The notes beneath the pieces were generated by a model. It worked only from the letters and a program-made list of their open reading frames with translations, was not told the DNA's origin and did not search any database. From NCBI RefSeq assembly GCF_005405225.1, contig NZ_BJDQ01000007.1:1-64000 (forward strand): DNA of 64,000 nucleotides, read 5' to 3'. The position numbers were made by a program, and so were the translations under genes. Source of the stretch: Enterococcus dongliensis (GTDB lineage: Bacteria; Bacillota; Bacilli; Lactobacillales; Enterococcaceae). This document shows, piece by piece, positions 34,118 to 44,335 of this stretch; within the stretch, counting starts at the first letter, position 1; each line of letters begins with the position of its first letter.

Positions 34118-35098
34118 TTAGCCTTTCTTTGACAAAAAAATTGCCTCAAGATATAGTCTTTCTAAAATTTCCTGCTGATCAATTTGATGGAAGATCCATT
34201 CTCTTTGATTTTCAGTACGATAGTTCAAAAATTTTTGAAAAATGAGCGGAGCATTCTTGGCTTCTTTTTGAAACAAGTAACGAAATACTAAAAGATCTTC
34301 TTGATAAAAAAAATAATACCGACTAGGAAAATACAGCCAATCGGGTAAATACAAAAGATGCCGTCGCTCTTGGTAAAAGTATTGTTGCAAGCGACGAATC
34401 TGTGGATGATTTTGAACTAATTTCATACTCAAAGTCTGTTTCCACTTGTTTCTATTTTCGATAGTAGGAAAAAGTGGGAGCGGTCGTTCAAAAACGGTAG
34501 ATTGAAAAATTTCCTGCAACGATTGCGTATAGCTAGGCCAACAAATCTCACGGTAAATGAGCTGAGGCTCTTCACAAATATGATAGCGCAGACGAATTTG
34601 ATTTTTTTCTAACAACCACAAATGAATCCCCTTTGCTTGATCAAAGGCACAAAATTGTCGCTGTAACTGAGTAAATCTGCCCGTTGGCCATAATTGTTCT
34701 CCTAGTAACCACCAATTTTGATACTCTTTTTGACGATAACCTGTCATTCGTTGAGCTAAACGCCGTCCATTTATCGCTGAACATTGAATTTCTACAGCTA
34801 ATTTTCCAAAAAGCAGATCCGGTCGTTGATTTAAGTCAATCAAAGGGGCTTCCATTTTCCAACCGGTTTCAAAATGATTGCCCCATTTAAAGAAAAGTTG
34901 TTTTAATTGCAAATGCTCAAATGTCTCTCCTTCACTTAATCCAAGACACTTAGTGCTAGTCGCATGAGCAAAATGCGGGATCTTTATTTTTCCAGCTTTA
35001 CGGATTACTAAGCTTCCACAATCAGGACAAAAACAGCTTTTGTTTGTAGTTTCAGCAGCGGAGACCATCTTCTTTTCTTCTGTATAAGCAAACAACAT
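34118..35098 (-). CDS. coiA: Competence protein CoiA
   Basis: 326-aa protein of the CoiA family, needed after DNA uptake during transformation, where it acts with RecA and DprA. It has an N-terminal zinc-finger-like pair in CFCPDCGSLV (about residues 22-31), then HFAH and a nuclease-like core with a PD-(D/E)xK pattern around NQRPDLLF ... AVEIQCS. The C-terminal half is rich in aromatic residues, as usual. Start 35098 follows GAGGTGAAG. Divergence between CoiA proteins is large, but context with mecA and pepF supports the name. Confidence 0.88.
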   Translation of the reverse strand: MLFAYTEEKKMVSAAETTNKSCFCPDCGSLVIRKAGKIKIPHFAHATSTKCLGLSEGETFEHLQLKQLFFKWGNHFETGWKMEAPLIDLNQRPDLLFGKLAVEIQCSAINGRRLAQRMTGYRQKEYQNWWLLGEQLWPTGRFTQLQRQFCAFDQAKGIHLWLLEKNQIRLRYHICEEPQLIYREICWPSYTQSLQEIFQSTVFERPLPLFPTIENRNKWKQTLSMKLVQNHPQIRRLQQYFYQERRHLLYLPDWLYFPSRYYFFYQEDLLVFRYLFQKEAKNAPLIFQKFLNYRTENQREWIFHQIDQQEILERLYLEAIFLSKKG

Positions 35099-35133
35099 CT
35101 TCTTCACCTCAAAAAAAGATACGCAATTATTTG

Positions 35134-35172
35134 CCCAAAAAAAAGGATTGTGACTAAATAGCCACAATCCTT
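35134..35172 (-). terminator. Terminator of mecA
   Basis: Minus-strand stem AAGGATTGTG / CACAATCCTT (35143-35172) followed by eight T. Confidence 0.9.
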
Positions 35173-35218
35173 GAACACAAACCAGAAACTAATTTCTACT
35201 TATTTTAATCAACAGTCT

Positions 35219-35863
35219 TTAATTGAAATAAGAACGAGTCGTTTCAATCGCATCTTGTTTCATCAAAAGTTTCCCATACTCTTCCAACATCTCCGTCGAT
35301 ACGGTAGAATCTTGCGCATATTCTAAGATTTCTGCCGTAACATCAGAAAGTGCATGATCTCCAAAAGTTTCAGGATCAAAATAGACTTGTAAATAATATG
35401 TCTCATTTAGCAGATATAAATCACACCAGGCTTCATCTAAAAAGTGATAGCTTGCTAATTCGATCATATCCTCAAAACTCCCTAACTGAAAAACTCGCAA
35501 ACGGTTGTTTTTTCCGTCTTCTTCCAGACTTTCAGAGTTAGCTAAAATTTGCTGGCGAATCAATTGATCAAAATCACTTGATTCAAACTCGGTAGAATCA
35601 TTCATCTTGTTGAGATCTTCAGGTGTCAGATTTTTACTGATAAACAGTTCCAACCCATCATTTTTAGGAAGTACTTGGAAAGTAACTGCCTCGCTGCTTT
35701 TGAATTCATCTTCAATATCGACTTCTTCTAAGATACTATAAAAGAAAGATTCGATCTCACGATGATTTCCTAGTAAGTCTAAGAAAGTAATTCCGCGTTC
35801 AGCTAGATCTTCGTTTTCAATAATCACTCGGATCGTATTCTCATTGATGTGTTCCATCTCCAT
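35219..35863 (-). CDS. mecA: Adaptor protein MecA
   Basis: 214-aa adaptor that delivers substrates such as competence factors to ClpC/ClpP. The N-terminal substrate-binding domain begins MEMEHINENTIRVIIENEDL, then ERGITFLDLLG; an acidic linker is in the middle; the C-terminal ClpC-binding domain has LFDMIELA-like FEDMIELASYHF. Start 35863 follows GAGGTG. Not related to the methicillin-resistance gene of the same name. Lies between coiA and spx, consistent with the Bacillus order spx-mecA-coiA-pepF. Confidence 0.95.
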   Translation of the reverse strand: MEMEHINENTIRVIIENEDLAERGITFLDLLGNHREIESFFYSILEEVDIEDEFKSSEAVTFQVLPKNDGLELFISKNLTPEDLNKMNDSTEFESSDFDQLIRQQILANSESLEEDGKNNRLRVFQLGSFEDMIELASYHFLDEAWCDLYLLNETYYLQVYFDPETFGDHALSDVTAEILEYAQDSTVSTEMLEEYGKLLMKQDAIETTRSYFN

Positions 35864-36090
35864 TTTGGCACACCTCACTTTAAAGATAGATTATATGTTC
35901 ATTGTAACTGATTCCGTTTAAAAGTAAAGAAAGCCGTTGGATTTTATTAAAATCTATAAACAAAAACATCCATCGAATACAATAAGTGCTATAAATCCTT
36001 TAAATCCTCTTTTGGACAGTTTTTCTACTCCTTGATTTTTTCATGGATAACTTCAAAACTATCCGAATCATTTTCTTAAAATACAGGAAC

Positions 36091-36120
36091 AAAAAAATGC
36101 CCCGTGAAGTCGGGGCATTG
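36091..36120 (-). terminator. Terminator of spx
   Basis: Minus-strand stem AATGCCCCG / CGGGGCATT with loop ACTTCA, then seven T. Confidence 0.92.
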
Positions 36121-36125
36121 CCTTT

Positions 36126-36524
36126 TTATAATCCAGCCATCAATTGGGCCTGACGTAATTCATATTGACGAACGTCACGTGGTAAGAATCGACGAATTTC
36201 ATCTTCATTGAAACCAACTTGCAAACGTTTCTCATCTATCATAATCGGACGACGCAACAATCCAGGATTTTCTTTAACTAAATCCAATAATTCTTTTAGT
36301 GACAAATCATCTAAATCCATGTTCAACTTTTGGAAAACTTTTGAACGTGTTGAAATGATTTCTTCTGTTCCATCTTCAGTCATTTGTAAAATGGCTTTCA
36401 ACTCATCAATATTTAATGGCTCAGAAAAGATATTACGTTCAACATAAGGAATCTCATGTTCCTGTAGCCAAGCACGTGCTTTCCGACATGATGTACAACT
36501 AGGGGAAGTATATAGCGTTAACAT
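36126..36524 (-). CDS. spx: Transcriptional regulator Spx
   Basis: 132-aa ArsC-like regulator that binds the RNA polymerase alpha C-terminal domain and reprograms transcription under disulfide stress. The redox switch is Cys10-Cys13 in [10 protein letters not shown]. Conserved [15 protein letters not shown] follows near residue 93, and the C-terminus QAQLMAGL is the type degraded by ClpXP. Start 36524 has AAAGGAGTG. A TATAAT -10 box is at 36594-36599. Its adaptor SpxH is encoded at 31411. Confidence 0.96.
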   Translation of the reverse strand: MLTLYTSPSCTSCRKARAWLQEHEIPYVERNIFSEPLNIDELKAILQMTEDGTEEIISTRSKVFQKLNMDLDDLSLKELLDLVKENPGLLRRPIMIDEKRLQVGFNEDEIRRFLPRDVRQYELRQAQLMAGL

Positions 36525-36593
36525 ACATATCACTCCTTTTCTTGACTCTCAATTTTTGTAACAGGTGATGACGTCTTCCTGCTATCTGTTTCT

Positions 36594-36599
36594 ATTATA
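36594..36599 (-). promoter_or_regulatory. -10 box upstream of spx
   Basis: Minus-strand consensus TATAAT 70 bp before the spx start codon; the -35 position lies in a T-rich tract with no good hexamer. Confidence 0.5.
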
Positions 36600-37264
36600 C
36601 AAAAAAAAGGTAACAAAAAAAAGAGTTGGCTCGCTTTTTTTTTACAAATATTAACGTTATTTAATTTTTAGAAACCGAAGATATGCTGTCACGACACTCC
36701 TAATTTATCTAGATGAGAAAACAGTGATTCGCCTCTCATTTAAAGATGTAATATAACACACTTAGAAACTGTAGTATTTTTTATTTTATTTTCAATAAAT
36801 TACTCATTTTATTTTTTTAAAATTTTTTTTATCCCATCAAAAATAAACACTAATATTTTATAAAAACTAAAAATAGCTCGCTAAAAACTTTGTATAATCA
36901 GCTCTCTTTAGAATCATTTTAAAATGAAATAATACCTAAAATATCATAATTTGGATTAAAAAGTTATTTTATTTTGTATTCCTAGATATTTTTCTGTACT
37001 AAATTTTTTGACAAATTTTTTTATTAGAAATAGATACAGTTTTCAAATCACCAAAAAAACTAAAAAAACTAAGGTGTTATAGAAAAAATTGAATCAACCT
37101 TTTTTACGTACTCTCCCTTGTTTCAATCATTATTTTTTTCTATAAGAATATTTTTGATTGGTTAGTTGTCATGTTTTTTTCATTCATTTGATCTCTGAAT
37201 AACATAACACGAGCTATAATGATTTTCGATTTTTTCTTTTGATATCGTTGCAAGCAAGTTTTTT
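36600..37264. other. Long AT-rich intergenic region between spx and a HAD gene
   Basis: About 660 bp with very low GC and many A- and T-tracts on both strands. No frame of useful length carries a ribosome site, and I see no repeat, tRNA or terminator. It separates divergent transcription units. The length suggests additional spx promoters, as known in Bacillus, or a curved UP-element-like region, but no specific site can be supported. Confidence 0.5.
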
Positions 37265-37273
37265 TGCTATAAT
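37265..37273 (+). promoter_or_regulatory. Extended -10 promoter of the HAD gene
   Basis: TG-C-TATAAT: consensus -10 at 37268-37273 with the TGn extension at 37265-37266, 31 bp before the TTG start at 37304. Confidence 0.65.
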
Positions 37274-37303
37274 AAATCTATTCAAAAATTAGGAGTGAGT
37301 CCA

Positions 37304-38020
37304 TTGATTCAAGGAGTTGTATTCGATCTAGATGATACTTTGTATGAACAGCAAGCACCTTTCACAGCGGCAATTACTACCTTATTTCCATCCTTCCCAC
37401 AAGAAAAACTAAAGGAATTGTTTATCAGCTTCCGTTATTACAGTGATCTGCATTACACAAAATCTATCACTGGCGAATGGTCTTTAGCTAAGATGCGGTA
37501 TGAAAGAATTCGGCTGGCATTAGCTGATTTTGATTTTCTTCCAGCCGTTTCTGAATTGAATACCTTTCAAACAGCTTATGATCATGCATTACAATCAATC
37601 ACATTGCCAGCAGAGATCGTGACTTCCTTAAAGTTTTTGAAACAAAAAGGCAAACTTGGAATTATTACCAACGGTCCTGTAAATCGGCAAACAGATAAAA
37701 TCAATGCCTTAGGCTTAACCGATTGGATCGAGCAAGAAAATATTATTATCTCTGATGGTGTACAAATTCAAAAACCTGATCCGGCTATTTTTCATTTAAT
37801 GGAAAATAAATTGAACTTAACTGCCGATTCACTTTTATACGTAGGTGACAGTTTTGACAATGATGTACAAGGCGCAAAAGCTGCTGGTTGGTCTGTTTGG
37901 TGGTTCAATCACCAAAAACGTGCGCGCTCAACTGCTCAAACAGCCATCTATGATGAAGAGATCACTAGTTTTGAAGACCTGGGTAAAGCATTGACCAACG
38001 AAAAAAGTTTGCAGCGCTAA
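37304..38020 (+). CDS. HAD-family hydrolase (YjjG/pyrimidine nucleotidase-like)
   Basis: 238-aa haloacid-dehalogenase-type phosphatase. Motif I is VFDLDDTLYE (nucleophile Asp in the first ten residues), motif II LGIITNGPV, motif III Lys in QKPDPAIFH, and motif IV YVGDSFDNDV. The helical cap is of type C1. Members act on nucleotides or sugar phosphates; no specific substrate is evident. The start is TTG at 37304 with AGGAG eight bases before; a GTG nine bases earlier overlaps the ribosome site. Confidence 0.88.
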   Translation: MIQGVVFDLDDTLYEQQAPFTAAITTLFPSFPQEKLKELFISFRYYSDLHYTKSITGEWSLAKMRYERIRLALADFDFLPAVSELNTFQTAYDHALQSITLPAEIVTSLKFLKQKGKLGIITNGPVNRQTDKINALGLTDWIEQENIIISDGVQIQKPDPAIFHLMENKLNLTADSLLYVGDSFDNDVQGAKAAGWSVWWFNHQKRARSTAQTAIYDEEITSFEDLGKALTNEKSLQR

Positions 38021-38037
38021 GCACTGCAAACTTTTTT
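38001..38037. terminator. Bidirectional terminator between HAD gene and SNF2 gene
   Basis: 14-bp perfect arms AAAAAAGTTTGCAG / CTGCAAACTTTTTT with a 9-nt loop; overlaps both stop codons. Confidence 0.93.
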
Positions 38038-41000
38038 ATTCGCCTAAACTCAAGATCATTCGGATATCTTCTTCAGTCAGTTTATTCGTTTGTTCTTCGT
38101 TGCCTTGGATAACTTTTTGGAATAATTCACGTTTTTCTTGTTGCAATTGGTTCATTCGTTCTTCAATCGTTCCTTCGGCAATCATTCGCCATACTTCAAC
38201 GACTTTTTTCTGTCCGATTCGGTGTGCCCGACCAGCTGCTTGTTCTTCTACTGCAGGATTCCACCATAGATCATAAAGAATCACAGTATCTGCTCCCGTT
38301 AAATTCAACCCAGTTCCACCGGCTTTTAATGAAATCAAGAAAACATCTTTTTCGCCAGCATTGAACGCATCGACCATTTTCAAACGATCAGAAACTTTTG
38401 TGCTTCCTCGCAAATAAAAACTCGAGATGCCATCTTCTGCAAATTCTTCTTCAATCAGTGAAAGCATACTAGTAAATTGCGAGAACAATAATACTCGACG
38501 GCCATTTTCTTTTGCCGCTTGAACCAAATCTTTTACTTGATCTAACTTTCCAGATCCGCCTTCATAACCTTCTATGAATAGGCGTGGATCATCACAGATT
38601 TGGCGCAATCGAGTAAGTCCAGCTAAAATACTTACCCGTTGTTTTCGGAACGTAGCCGAATCCATTTGATCGACTTCTTGGCGCATGCGTTTAAGATAAG
38701 CCAAGTACACCGTTTTTTGTTCATCTGTCAAACTACTCAACACATTTGATTCGATTCGTTCTGGCAATTCTTGTAAAACTGTATTTTTATCTCGCCGTAA
38801 AACAAAAGGCTGGATCATTTTCGCAATCTCTGAAACGGCTAATTGACGGAATCGACCGATTGGCGGGAAAAATCCTGGCATGACCGTTTGGAACAATGAC
38901 CATAATTCTTCTAAGTTATTCTCAATCGGGGTACCGCTTAATGCAAAACGATGAGGAATCGATAAATTACGTAAAGCACTCGATGTTTTTGTCGAAGCAT
39001 TTTTTACCATCTGTGCTTCATCGAGAATCATATGCTGATATCCCATACTTTCGTGCAGCGAGATATCTTGTCGTAAACTTGCATAAGAAGTAATCACGAT
39101 TTCATCAGCCGCCTGAAGAAGCTGCTCTCGCTCACCACGATTGCCAGAAATAACGATTGAATTCAAACTTGGCGCAAATTTTTTGATTTCTGCTTGCCAG
39201 TTATAAACCAGACTTGCAGGTGTCACAATCAATGCTTTGATTGGACGTTGAGCTTTTTCGGCCAAAAGGAATGTGATGACTTGGATTGTTTTACCAAGTC
39301 CCATCTCATCAGCCAAGATTCCACCAAAACCATAATCGCTTAACATTTTCAACCAACGGAATCCTGCTGCTTGATAAGGGCGCAGTGTAGCCTGAAGATT
39401 ATCTGGTAAAGTCACTTGATACTCTTCTGGATGCGTCAAATCTTGTACCATCGCAGTGAAACTTTCACTAAATTGTGCTTGAGGATTCTCTTTTAAGCGC
39501 TGTTCTAATGCGATTCCTTGACTTTTTGGCAAACGGATTAGCCCATCTTTTGCACTGATTTTTTCCCGCAACTGGCCAATCATCTCACTCGTTTGTTGAA
39601 AAGCTTCTGAATCAAACGACAATACTTCACCATTTTCTAAAGTATAAAAGCGATCTTTGCGTAATAGACTGTTTAAAACTTGGTCGATTTCGTTGTCATT
39701 GATTCCTGTGACATCAAATTTGATATCAAGCCAAGAGCCTTCTTGATCGACTTCAATCATTGGTTGAAATTCGTCACCATCTAAGAATAATTGACGTAAT
39801 TTTTTCCCCATACGAACCTCAGCATATTTTCTAAACTCTTCCACTTCCACTTTGAAGAAATAGTAGAGATTATCTTTGACCGGTATTTTTTTCTCAAATC
39901 CAGTATCAATTTTTTGATAGCGATACGTTGCGAAAAGATCTAAAATGTCTTTTTCTTTTTTCCGATCACGTAAAATCTCAACATTATTTGGAAGCTTGGG
40001 TTGATGAGATTCATCGGTTGAAAAATAGGCATTCCCGTAATGAAATTCTGCTTCTGCTTTGATCATGCCTTTGATTTTACGAAAAATCACGACCGCTCGC
40101 AACGGTTCTTCTTTCATGATTTCTGCAACATCTTCTGTGATGATGACTCGACCAATTTTTCTTAGATAAGGAAAGACTTCTGTAAATAAATGTGAAAGTT
40201 GTCGCTGTTCATAAGCAATCACTGGTTCTTTCAAGCGTTTCATCAATTGTTTCAATGTGATATATGTCTCTTGTTGTTCATGTGTCATTAAGTAATAGGA
40301 ATTTCCCACAAATCCTAAGAAATAATTACTGTAATAATTGGTGAAGCCATCTTCAATTGTAAGAGCAAAATCATTTTCCCCACGTTTGGCTAAGGTGAAA
40401 GAAACAGGCAATTCCTGACCCTCATGAACCTTGGAATAGGTTTTTTCACCTAATTTGACACTCAGTTGTCCTGTTTTTTCCATCGCTTCTAACAATTCTT
40501 GCATTCGATGAACAGGCAGCAACAAGTAGCGCTTATCTAATTTCCCTTTGACTTGCAGACCTGCTTTTCCCAACAACTGGTAAGTCTCACTGATACCAAC
40601 CAAATCTTCGATCAAATCTCGACATTTGGGATCAAAGGCTCCTGCCTCAATTTGAAAACGGTATTGTTTATTGACGCTATAGGCCGAATCTGTTTGATAG
40701 GCATGTAAAAAATCATACAAATTTTTTACAATATAGCTTCGTTTGCTCAAATGACTGCCGATTCTTAAAGATACCGCTAAAACATCCAACTCGGGATGAT
40801 AAGGATTTGTCGGGATTGCTTCTACCACAAACTCAACAAATAGCGCTTGCAATGGTTCTGCTTCTTTTTCTAAGCGTGAAAAACCTTGGTTCAATAAATC
40901 TGCAAAAGAAACACTGCTCTCCATTTTTTTTGGTAGCACTGTCTCCGGCTTGATGACCCGTGACAATCCCTTTTCTCGCAGATACAACTCAACTGCGACT

Positions 41001-41215
41001 GTATGTTTGCAATACCCGTGTTCTTCCCAATAAGGACAAGCACAAATATCATTTTCTTTTCCACTGCCGTCTAAATCAACCAGATAAAGTTCACTGCCTA
41101 AAACTTCACCATGCCAAACCCGGCGTGCGAAATCTGCTTCAACAGATAAAACTCTGCCCTCTTTTAAATAGGTTCTGCCGCGTTCAATCACTTTTTCTGG
41201 AATACTCCATCTCAT
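38036..41215 (-). CDS. SNF2-family DNA/RNA helicase with SWIM zinc finger
   Basis: 1059-aa Swi2/Snf2 ATPase. An N-terminal SWIM finger (ICACPYWEEHGYCKHTVAVE, about residues 57-76) is followed by a long bacterial SNF2-associated region, Walker A DEMGLGKTIQV near 637, DEAQ box ILDEAQMVKN near 730, and the C-terminal helicase half with LLFSQFTSML and AAGRAHRIGQ. Such proteins translocate on double-stranded DNA and remodel bound proteins. The ATG follows the sbcC stop with no gap (TAA-ATG), so it is the third gene of sbcD-sbcC. That coupling suggests a role in DNA end processing or fork repair. Confidence 0.93.
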   Translation of the reverse strand: MRWSIPEKVIERGRTYLKEGRVLSVEADFARRVWHGEVLGSELYLVDLDGSGKENDICACPYWEEHGYCKHTVAVELYLREKGLSRVIKPETVLPKKMESSVSFADLLNQGFSRLEKEAEPLQALFVEFVVEAIPTNPYHPELDVLAVSLRIGSHLSKRSYIVKNLYDFLHAYQTDSAYSVNKQYRFQIEAGAFDPKCRDLIEDLVGISETYQLLGKAGLQVKGKLDKRYLLLPVHRMQELLEAMEKTGQLSVKLGEKTYSKVHEGQELPVSFTLAKRGENDFALTIEDGFTNYYSNYFLGFVGNSYYLMTHEQQETYITLKQLMKRLKEPVIAYEQRQLSHLFTEVFPYLRKIGRVIITEDVAEIMKEEPLRAVVIFRKIKGMIKAEAEFHYGNAYFSTDESHQPKLPNNVEILRDRKKEKDILDLFATYRYQKIDTGFEKKIPVKDNLYYFFKVEVEEFRKYAEVRMGKKLRQLFLDGDEFQPMIEVDQEGSWLDIKFDVTGINDNEIDQVLNSLLRKDRFYTLENGEVLSFDSEAFQQTSEMIGQLREKISAKDGLIRLPKSQGIALEQRLKENPQAQFSESFTAMVQDLTHPEEYQVTLPDNLQATLRPYQAAGFRWLKMLSDYGFGGILADEMGLGKTIQVITFLLAEKAQRPIKALIVTPASLVYNWQAEIKKFAPSLNSIVISGNRGEREQLLQAADEIVITSYASLRQDISLHESMGYQHMILDEAQMVKNASTKTSSALRNLSIPHRFALSGTPIENNLEELWSLFQTVMPGFFPPIGRFRQLAVSEIAKMIQPFVLRRDKNTVLQELPERIESNVLSSLTDEQKTVYLAYLKRMRQEVDQMDSATFRKQRVSILAGLTRLRQICDDPRLFIEGYEGGSGKLDQVKDLVQAAKENGRRVLLFSQFTSMLSLIEEEFAEDGISSFYLRGSTKVSDRLKMVDAFNAGEKDVFLISLKAGGTGLNLTGADTVILYDLWWNPAVEEQAAGRAHRIGQKKVVEVWRMIAEGTIEERMNQLQQEKRELFQKVIQGNEEQTNKLTEEDIRMILSLGE

Positions 41216-44200
41216 TTACGTTTCACTCCATCCTTCTAGCTGATAACGAATACTACTACGACCCGTTCCGCTAGTCTCCACAATAATTTGTTGCGGAATA
41301 CGTTCTTTTAATTCCCTTACATGACTGATAATCCCAATCATGCGTCCAGCATTCTCGATCCCTTCTAAAGCTTCCATCGCCATTTCCAATGCTTCTTCGT
41401 CTAATGAACCGAATCCTTCATCGATAAACAGTGTCTCGATTGCCACTCCACCGGCCTGATTTTGGATTACTTCTGCCAAACCTAAGGCCAAAGACAACGC
41501 AGCGATAAAACTTTCACCACCTGATAACGTATGACAACTACGGCTTGCACCAGCATTGTCATCGTAAACATTGATTTCTAATCCGGTATTGCCTTTAGAA
41601 CGACCTGTTTCTTGTTTCAATTCAAAACGATAACGGCCTTTGGTCAGCTGATTTAGTTGCTGATTGGCACTTTGTAAAACCTCAGCTAAATACCATTGCA
41701 GTACATAACGTTCTAAACTGATTTTTTGTGGATTATCACCATTCATCGTCTGGTATAACTGAATCATCTGACTTAATTTATCGAGTTGTTCTTGGCTTTG
41801 TTCGTGGAGCGCTGCAATAGTGTCCACCAATTTATACTGTTGTTGCAGTTGATTTTCTTGTGCATAATACTGTTGCTGCAATTGAGTAACTCCTGCTTCA
41901 CATTCCGCTAACTGCTGTTGGAAAAGCTCCACTTCTGGTTCTTGCTGATTTTCTATCTTCGTTTGCAACTGGTTATGACGATCGGTTAAAATCAAAAATT
42001 GCTGGTCAAATTCCGCAATTTCTTCTTCTATTACTAAAAGATCAACGGAAGGAGCTTCTAATCGTTCAAGTTCTAAGTTGGCTTCCGTAAGTTTTTTTGT
42101 CAATACATCCTGTTGTTTTTGTAACTGCTCAGTTGTTTCTTGCTGCTGAATTGCTAAAACTCGTTGCTGTTCTTGCAGTCGAATTTTCTGTTGTTCAATT
42201 TCTTTTGTAAGAAGCTGATGTGTCCGCAAAGATTCATGATATTCTTCCAACGCCTGAGTCAATTCTTGAATCCGCTTTTCTAACTGTGCTAATTGCCAAT
42301 TTTCTGTCTGTTCTTTGATACTAGTCAGACGACCGATTAATAGTTGCTGCTCATCTTTTAATGCCGTCAAATTCGTTTCAATCTCTTTTTTTTCGTTTTG
42401 ATCTTTGGCAAGTTCTACTTCCAATGATTCCATTGCTTGTTTCGCATCGGCAATCTCAGCCAGGGCATCTGCCGTAGTTTTTTGGCAACTTGCAAGAAAG
42501 TCGCTGATTGTCGCTAATTCAGCGGCAATTTCCAACTGATAGGCTGTTTTGACCGTGGCTTGCAGTTGAACCAGCTGTTGCGTAAATGCCTGCTGAGCAA
42601 CTAGTCGCTCGTCTTGTGTTTGATCAAAGTTTTTCAGTGCGACTTCATAGCGAGTCTGCGTCTGCTCACGAATCAACTCTAATTGTTTAATACGGGCTTC
42701 TTGTGCTTCTAGCGCCGTTTGTAATTGTCGACCCTCAGCTAATGATTGGTCATGTCGTGCTGGTTCAGGGTGTTCTTTTGATCCACAGACAGGACAAGGC
42801 TCACCTGGTAACAGATCCATACTTAAACGCGCAATCTCGGCAGAAGCCCACTGACTTTTTTGCTTTTTATACTCAGCAGTTTCACTCGTCAATTGATTAC
42901 TGATTCGACTTATTTGTTCAACTTGCTGAGCTAATTTAATCTGTTGATCTTCTTCAGCTTCTTGCTGATCAAAAATTTGTTTTTCTAGTTCGTGTAATTG
43001 GGTAACTTTTTGTTGAAGCTGTAATTCCTGATAACGACGATCTTGCCACGTCTGTTCGGCTATTAGTTTTGTCGCCAATCTATGTTGGACTGTCTCTTGC
43101 TCTTTTATCTGGGCACTGATTTGAGTGAGCTTCGTTTGATAGTGTGTTTGTTGCTCATGTAATTTGGTTTGTTGTTTCTCCAGTTCTACTTGTTGCTTAA
43201 CTAACGGCAATAGCGACTGCAAACTTTGCAATTCTTTTTCCTGTTTCTGCCAATCGGAACGACTCTGCTCAAATTCAGCTTCTTGTTTTTGACAATCTGA
43301 ATATTGCTGCGCTAGTTTTAGTAACTGGTGTTGATTTTCTGCGGTTTCTTTTTGTTGTTGTATTTGCCGTACACTTAGTTCTTGTATGCGTTCATAAAGC
43401 GGTCGCAGCTGTTCAACTTTTTGTTCACAAGCCAACTGCTCTTTCTTTTTTTCTTGTTCTGGCAAGCATTCTTCCAATTGTCGAAGCTGCTGTTTTGTCT
43501 CTTTCAGTTGAAGAAACTGTTTAGCAAGCGCTTGTGCTTGTTGCAGCTGTTGGTATAAATTTTTTTGATCCAGTTGTTTTTTCGAAAGTATCGCTTTACT
43601 TGCTTGTAAAGCTTGTTCTTCTGCGACTAAATATGTCTGTGCATGTTTTAAGGACTCTTCAAAAGTAGCACCTTTTTCAGTCACTACTTGTTGAAATAGT
43701 TGGTCGATCCGCGTTGTTAAGTCGCTGACCGATTGTTCTAGCTCATTTTTTTGACCCTTCAAATATTCCGTGAAATTACGATAGACACTGGTTCCAAATA
43801 AACTACGTAAAACTGTCTCTTTTTCCGTACTGTTCGCATTTAAAAAAGTACGAAATTCCCCTTGCGGCAACATCACAATCTGACGAAATTGATCTTTTTG
43901 CAAATGTAATAGTTGATAAATCACTTCATTTACTGCATCTACTTTAGTATAAGCCTCAGCTTCTTGACCGGTATCATCAAAAATGCTCAACTGAACTTTT
44001 TGATTCTTAGTTGTTTCACCTTTCCCATTTTTCTTTGCTAAAGTTTGTTTCGGCCAACGTTCAATAGCATAATTTCTTCCTTGATGTTCAAAAAGAAATT
44101 GAACCCGCGTTTCTTCCGATGGTTCAGCAAAAGATGAACGGATTTCACTTGAGGCGCGAACACCTCCAGATGCATCTCCATATAAAGCGAATGTGATTGC

Positions 44201-44335
44201 ATCAAAAATCGTCGTTTTTCCTGCTCCAGTTTTTCCACTAATCAAAAACAATGGTGCTTCTGACATTTTTTCAAAATCAACTTCTTCATGGAGAAAGGGA
44301 CCAAAATTTTCCATGATGATTTTTTTAGGAAGCAT
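41216..44335 (-). CDS. sbcC: Exonuclease subunit SbcC
   Basis: 1039-aa SMC-like ATPase of the SbcCD (Mre11-Rad50-like) nuclease, which opens hairpins and protein-blocked DNA ends. Walker A GKTGAGKTTIFDAITFALYG is near residue 34; two long glutamine-rich coiled coils flank the zinc hook CPVCGS at about 515; ABC signature LSGGESFIAALSLAL and Walker B LFIDEGFGSLDEEAL are near the C-terminus. The ATG overlaps the sbcD TGA by one base (TGATG). The coiled coils are unusually rich in Gln and Glu. Confidence 0.96.
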   Translation of the reverse strand: MLPKKIIMENFGPFLHEEVDFEKMSEAPLFLISGKTGAGKTTIFDAITFALYGDASGGVRASSEIRSSFAEPSEETRVQFLFEHQGRNYAIERWPKQTLAKKNGKGETTKNQKVQLSIFDDTGQEAEAYTKVDAVNEVIYQLLHLQKDQFRQIVMLPQGEFRTFLNANSTEKETVLRSLFGTSVYRNFTEYLKGQKNELEQSVSDLTTRIDQLFQQVVTEKGATFEESLKHAQTYLVAEEQALQASKAILSKKQLDQKNLYQQLQQAQALAKQFLQLKETKQQLRQLEECLPEQEKKKEQLACEQKVEQLRPLYERIQELSVRQIQQQKETAENQHQLLKLAQQYSDCQKQEAEFEQSRSDWQKQEKELQSLQSLLPLVKQQVELEKQQTKLHEQQTHYQTKLTQISAQIKEQETVQHRLATKLIAEQTWQDRRYQELQLQQKVTQLHELEKQIFDQQEAEEDQQIKLAQQVEQISRISNQLTSETAEYKKQKSQWASAEIARLSMDLLPGEPCPVCGSKEHPEPARHDQSLAEGRQLQTALEAQEARIKQLELIREQTQTRYEVALKNFDQTQDERLVAQQAFTQQLVQLQATVKTAYQLEIAAELATISDFLASCQKTTADALAEIADAKQAMESLEVELAKDQNEKKEIETNLTALKDEQQLLIGRLTSIKEQTENWQLAQLEKRIQELTQALEEYHESLRTHQLLTKEIEQQKIRLQEQQRVLAIQQQETTEQLQKQQDVLTKKLTEANLELERLEAPSVDLLVIEEEIAEFDQQFLILTDRHNQLQTKIENQQEPEVELFQQQLAECEAGVTQLQQQYYAQENQLQQQYKLVDTIAALHEQSQEQLDKLSQMIQLYQTMNGDNPQKISLERYVLQWYLAEVLQSANQQLNQLTKGRYRFELKQETGRSKGNTGLEINVYDDNAGASRSCHTLSGGESFIAALSLALGLAEVIQNQAGGVAIETLFIDEGFGSLDEEALEMAMEALEGIENAGRMIGIISHVRELKERIPQQIIVETSGTGRSSIRYQLEGWSET

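Noticed and set aside
35219-35863. Antibiotic-resistance mecA
   Set aside because: The product is the 214-aa ClpC adaptor, not penicillin-binding protein 2a.
41216-44335. Possible phage-defence ATPase reading of the large Gln-rich coiled-coil gene
   Set aside because: The zinc hook, ABC motifs and adjacent SbcD phosphoesterase identify it as housekeeping SbcC.
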